Shown: positions 5,331-6,697 of the stretch, piece by piece
How positions within the stretch are numbered: the stretch's first letter is position 1
Layout of the letters: each line of letters begins with the position of its first letter
Assembly: GCA_002334985.1 (NCBI GenBank)
Contig: DDBY01000111.1
Span: 1-6,697 of the forward strand
Origin: Micavibrio sp. UBA2020
Lineage (GTDB): Bacteria > Pseudomonadota > Alphaproteobacteria > Micavibrionales > UBA2020
Length of the DNA stretch: 6,697 nt
Direction: 5' to 3'
Notes under the pieces: model-generated
Databases searched by the model: none
What the model was told of the DNA's origin: nothing
Seen by the model: only the letters and a program-made list of their open reading frames with translations
Translations under genes and position numbers: made by a program

Positions 5331-5373
5331 AAAACGGGTTAACAACCGCTAATCCCCCCTGCCCGCCGCATAC

Positions 5374-5407
5374 AAAAAACCCGGCCGCACACGCGGGCCG
5401 GGCTTTT
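5374..5407 (-). terminator. terminator of hupB
   Basis: CCCGGCC (5380-5386) and GGCCGGG (5396-5402) form a 7-bp GC stem. It can extend inward by about three pairs, with one bulged base, to a small loop. On the minus strand it is followed by TTTTTT (5379-5374), the classic intrinsic form. The other side carries TTTT after one C, so it may also work in reverse. It lies about 45 nt beyond the hupB stop. Confidence 0.88.
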
Positions 5408-5447
5408 GTTTGGGCTTGATAAAGCGGAGAAAACCCCGCCTCAGGCC

Positions 5448-5726
5448 TTAGCCGTTGACGGCTTCTTTCAGCTCTTTGCCGGGCGTGAATTTCACGCGGT
5501 TCGCGGCTTCGATTTGAATGGTCTCGCCCGTGCGCGGGTTGCGGCCCGTGGAGGCCTCGCGGCGGGAGACTTTAAACGTGCCGAAGCCGACGAAGCGGAC
5601 TTCGCCGCCGTCTTTCAGTGCGCCTTCGATGCCTTCAAAGGCAAGATCGAGGATTTCCGCGATGGCGGTTTTGGACAGGTCGCCTTTTTTGGTGGCGATG
5701 TAGTCGATGAGCTCGTTCTTGTTCAC
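5448..5726 (-). CDS. hupB: DNA-binding protein HU
   Basis: This is a nucleoid-associated protein that binds and bends DNA without sequence preference as a dimer. The 92-residue product has the standard HU length. It has an N-terminal helical dimerisation part (NKNELIDYI...AEILDLAFEGI), the family signature starting at GFGTFKVSRREASTGRNPRTGE (residues 47-68) and the intercalating proline P64 in the beta-arm tip. It starts with GTG: Shine-Dalgarno GGGAG lies 7 nt upstream and the N-terminus matches the family exactly. The frame stays open to an ATG at 5921, but that part overlaps the intergenic hairpins and is not HU. The ribosome site can pair within GGGA-N4-TCCC, hinting at translational tuning. 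It lies downstream of lon, as in E. coli, which is why I use hupB and not hupA. Confidence 0.96.
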   Translation of the reverse strand: MNKNELIDYIATKKGDLSKTAIAEILDLAFEGIEGALKDGGEVRFVGFGTFKVSRREASTGRNPRTGETIQIEAANRVKFTPGKELKEAVNG

Positions 5727-5758
5727 GGGAAGTCTCCCTTCATCTGTTGTTTCAACAT

Positions 5759-5801
5759 ATCCGCAAGTTTGCAGATAAAGCGCTGCAGGGCGGATGCCCT
5801 G
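5759..5801 (-). promoter_or_regulatory. two hairpins in the hupB leader
   Basis: In the minus-strand sense CAGGGC-N4-GCCCTG (5801-5786) is followed by ATCTGCA-N4-TGCGGAT (5776-5759, one G-U pair). Both lie 20-60 nt upstream of the hupB Shine-Dalgarno. A -10-like GATAAT (5834-5829) lies upstream, without a well-spaced -35. They may shape the stability or translation of hupB mRNA; this is inference from position. Confidence 0.35.
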
Positions 5802-5871
5802 ATATTGCCGTATCTCTTGCGTGATGGGATTATCCTGCGACGATATACGCGCGATTGCAACCCAAAACGGC

Positions 5872-5910
5872 CGCGGGGGCATTGCGCGTATTATGCGCAA
5901 TGCCCCCGCG
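5872..5910 (-). terminator. 16-bp perfect inverted repeat between lon and hupB
   Basis: CGCGGGGGCATTGCGC (5872-5887) and GCGCAATGCCCCCGCG (5895-5910) form a flawless 16-bp stem with a 7-nt loop, 13 nt beyond the lon stop. On the minus strand the tail is GGCCGTTTTGGG, so the U tract is short and displaced. It may be a lon terminator or an mRNA 3'-end stabiliser that allows partial read-through into hupB. Confidence 0.55.
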
Positions 5911-5923
5911 TGTTTCATCACGT

Positions 5924-6697
5924 TTAGTGGTGAATGACGTCTTTTCCTTTGTTTTCGCTCGTTTTTGCAGCTGCAGCATCGGCGGGTTTTTCTTCCACCG
6001 GCTCAGGCATTCTGACAAGGGCGTGCGAAAGAACTTCGGTAATCACCGTCATGGGCACAATCTCGAGGCCTTTTTTGACGTTGTCCGGAATCTCCGCGAG
6101 GTCTTTGACGTTCTCTTTCGGAATAAGCACTTTGGTGATGCCGCCACGCAGCGCCGCCAGCAGTTTTTCCTTCAGCCCGCCAATCGGCAGCACCTGTCCG
6201 AGCAAGTCAACTTCGCCCGTCATCGCCACGTCTTTGCGCACGGCAATACCCGTCAGGCACGACACGATGGACGTCACCATCGCAATACCCGCCGAAGGGC
6301 CGTCCTTGGGCGTTGCGCCTTCGGGAACGTGAACGTGCACGCCAAGGTTATCCAGCGTCGCCATGCTGATGCCCAGCTGGTTGGCGCGGGATTTAATCAG
6401 CATTTCGGCGACCTGAATGGACTCTTTCATCACATCGCCCAGTTTGCCGGTCATGCTGACCTTGCCCTTGCCGCCCGGGAAGGTGACGGATTCGATTTGC
6501 AGCAAATCGCCGCCAACTTCCGTCCACGCAAGGCCGGTCACGCAACCGATGCGGTCCTGCTCTTCGGCCTGACCGTAGCGGTAGCGCGGCACGCCCGCAT
6601 ATTTTTCGATGTTCTTCGGCGTGATGGAAATATCTTCCTTCTTGCCGAGCATGATTTCCTTGATAGCCTTGCGCGCAAGGTTGGACAGTTCACGCTC
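5924..6697 (-). CDS. lon: ATP-dependent protease Lon, C-terminal fragment
   Basis: Lon is a soluble cytoplasmic AAA+ serine protease that degrades misfolded and regulatory proteins. Only the last 257 codons are present; the gene enters from the right edge in frame. The fragment opens with the end of the ATPase module (ERELSNLARKAIKEI) and then holds the whole protease domain. The catalytic dyad is visible: the serine in PKDGPSAGIAM (fragment residue 135) and the lysine in GGLKEK (fragment residue 178), 43 residues apart as in E. coli Lon. MTGEVDL and VLIPKEN are also conserved. After about residue 228 comes a low-complexity acidic and alanine-rich tail ending in DVIHH. This tail is not part of the protease fold and is typically variable. 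Confidence 0.97.
   Translation of the reverse strand, partial: ERELSNLARKAIKEIMLGKKEDISITPKNIEKYAGVPRYRYGQAEEQDRIGCVTGLAWTEVGGDLLQIESVTFPGGKGKVSMTGKLGDVMKESIQVAEMLIKSRANQLGISMATLDNLGVHVHVPEGATPKDGPSAGIAMVTSIVSCLTGIAVRKDVAMTGEVDLLGQVLPIGGLKEKLLAALRGGITKVLIPKENVKDLAEIPDNVKKGLEIVPMTVITEVLSHALVRMPEPVEEKPADAAAAKTSENKGKDVIHH

Noticed and set aside
4119..5342. Plus-strand 407-codon frame opposite the hydrolase gene
   Set aside because: It is rich in Arg, His and Cys, as expected for the complement of a GC-rich gene. It crosses the strong terminator at 4265-4296 and overlaps the exported-protein gene.
5727..5921. N-terminal extension of HU to an upstream ATG
   Set aside because: The extra 65 residues cover the intergenic palindromes and do not resemble HU. 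The GTG at 5726 has a good Shine-Dalgarno and gives the exact family N-terminus.

Overview
The window looks like chromosomal DNA of an alphaproteobacterium. This is inferred from the protein sequences of NuoA, NuoB, NuoC, HU and Lon, from nuoC and nuoD being separate genes, from the moderately GC-rich coding DNA, and from the gene order lon - hupB - tRNA - nuoA. I recall that order from several Alphaproteobacteria but could not check it here. The genus cannot be read from the window. Every coding gene but one, and both tRNAs, lie on the minus strand, so the layout reads most naturally from right to left.

Right end (about 5370-6697): the C-terminal third of the ATP-dependent protease Lon, a 16-bp perfect inverted repeat, then the nucleoid protein HU (GTG start, structured leader, good terminator). 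Centre right (about 3780-5345): a minus-strand alpha/beta-hydrolase of lipase type with its own extended -10 promoter, facing a small plus-strand gene for an exported 112-residue protein of unknown function. The two converge on one strong bidirectional terminator. These two genes look like accessory cargo in an otherwise housekeeping stretch.

Centre (about 3200-3780): a tRNA-Val(TAC) gene with a clear promoter, followed directly by a tandem array of about 3.1 copies of a 106-bp unit. Each unit carries the last 25 nt of the tRNA, including CCA, plus three hairpins. This is the most unusual structure in the window. It resembles the known repeats behind tyrT of E. coli, although the unit sequence and length differ.

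Centre left (about 2100-3290): a cation diffusion facilitator (zinc or other divalent metal efflux) with a very histidine-rich N-terminus, preceded by two 15-bp palindromes 22 bp apart that look like a regulated promoter. Next come tRNA-Asp(GTC) and several small hairpins.

Left end (1-1735): the start of the complex I operon, nuoA-nuoB-nuoC-nuoD, tightly packed with each Shine-Dalgarno inside the end of the preceding gene. nuoD runs off the left edge. NuoA is a membrane subunit, while NuoB (cluster N2), NuoC and NuoD form the quinone-reducing part of the peripheral arm.

I see no CRISPR array, insertion sequence, integrase, phage gene or recognised defence system.
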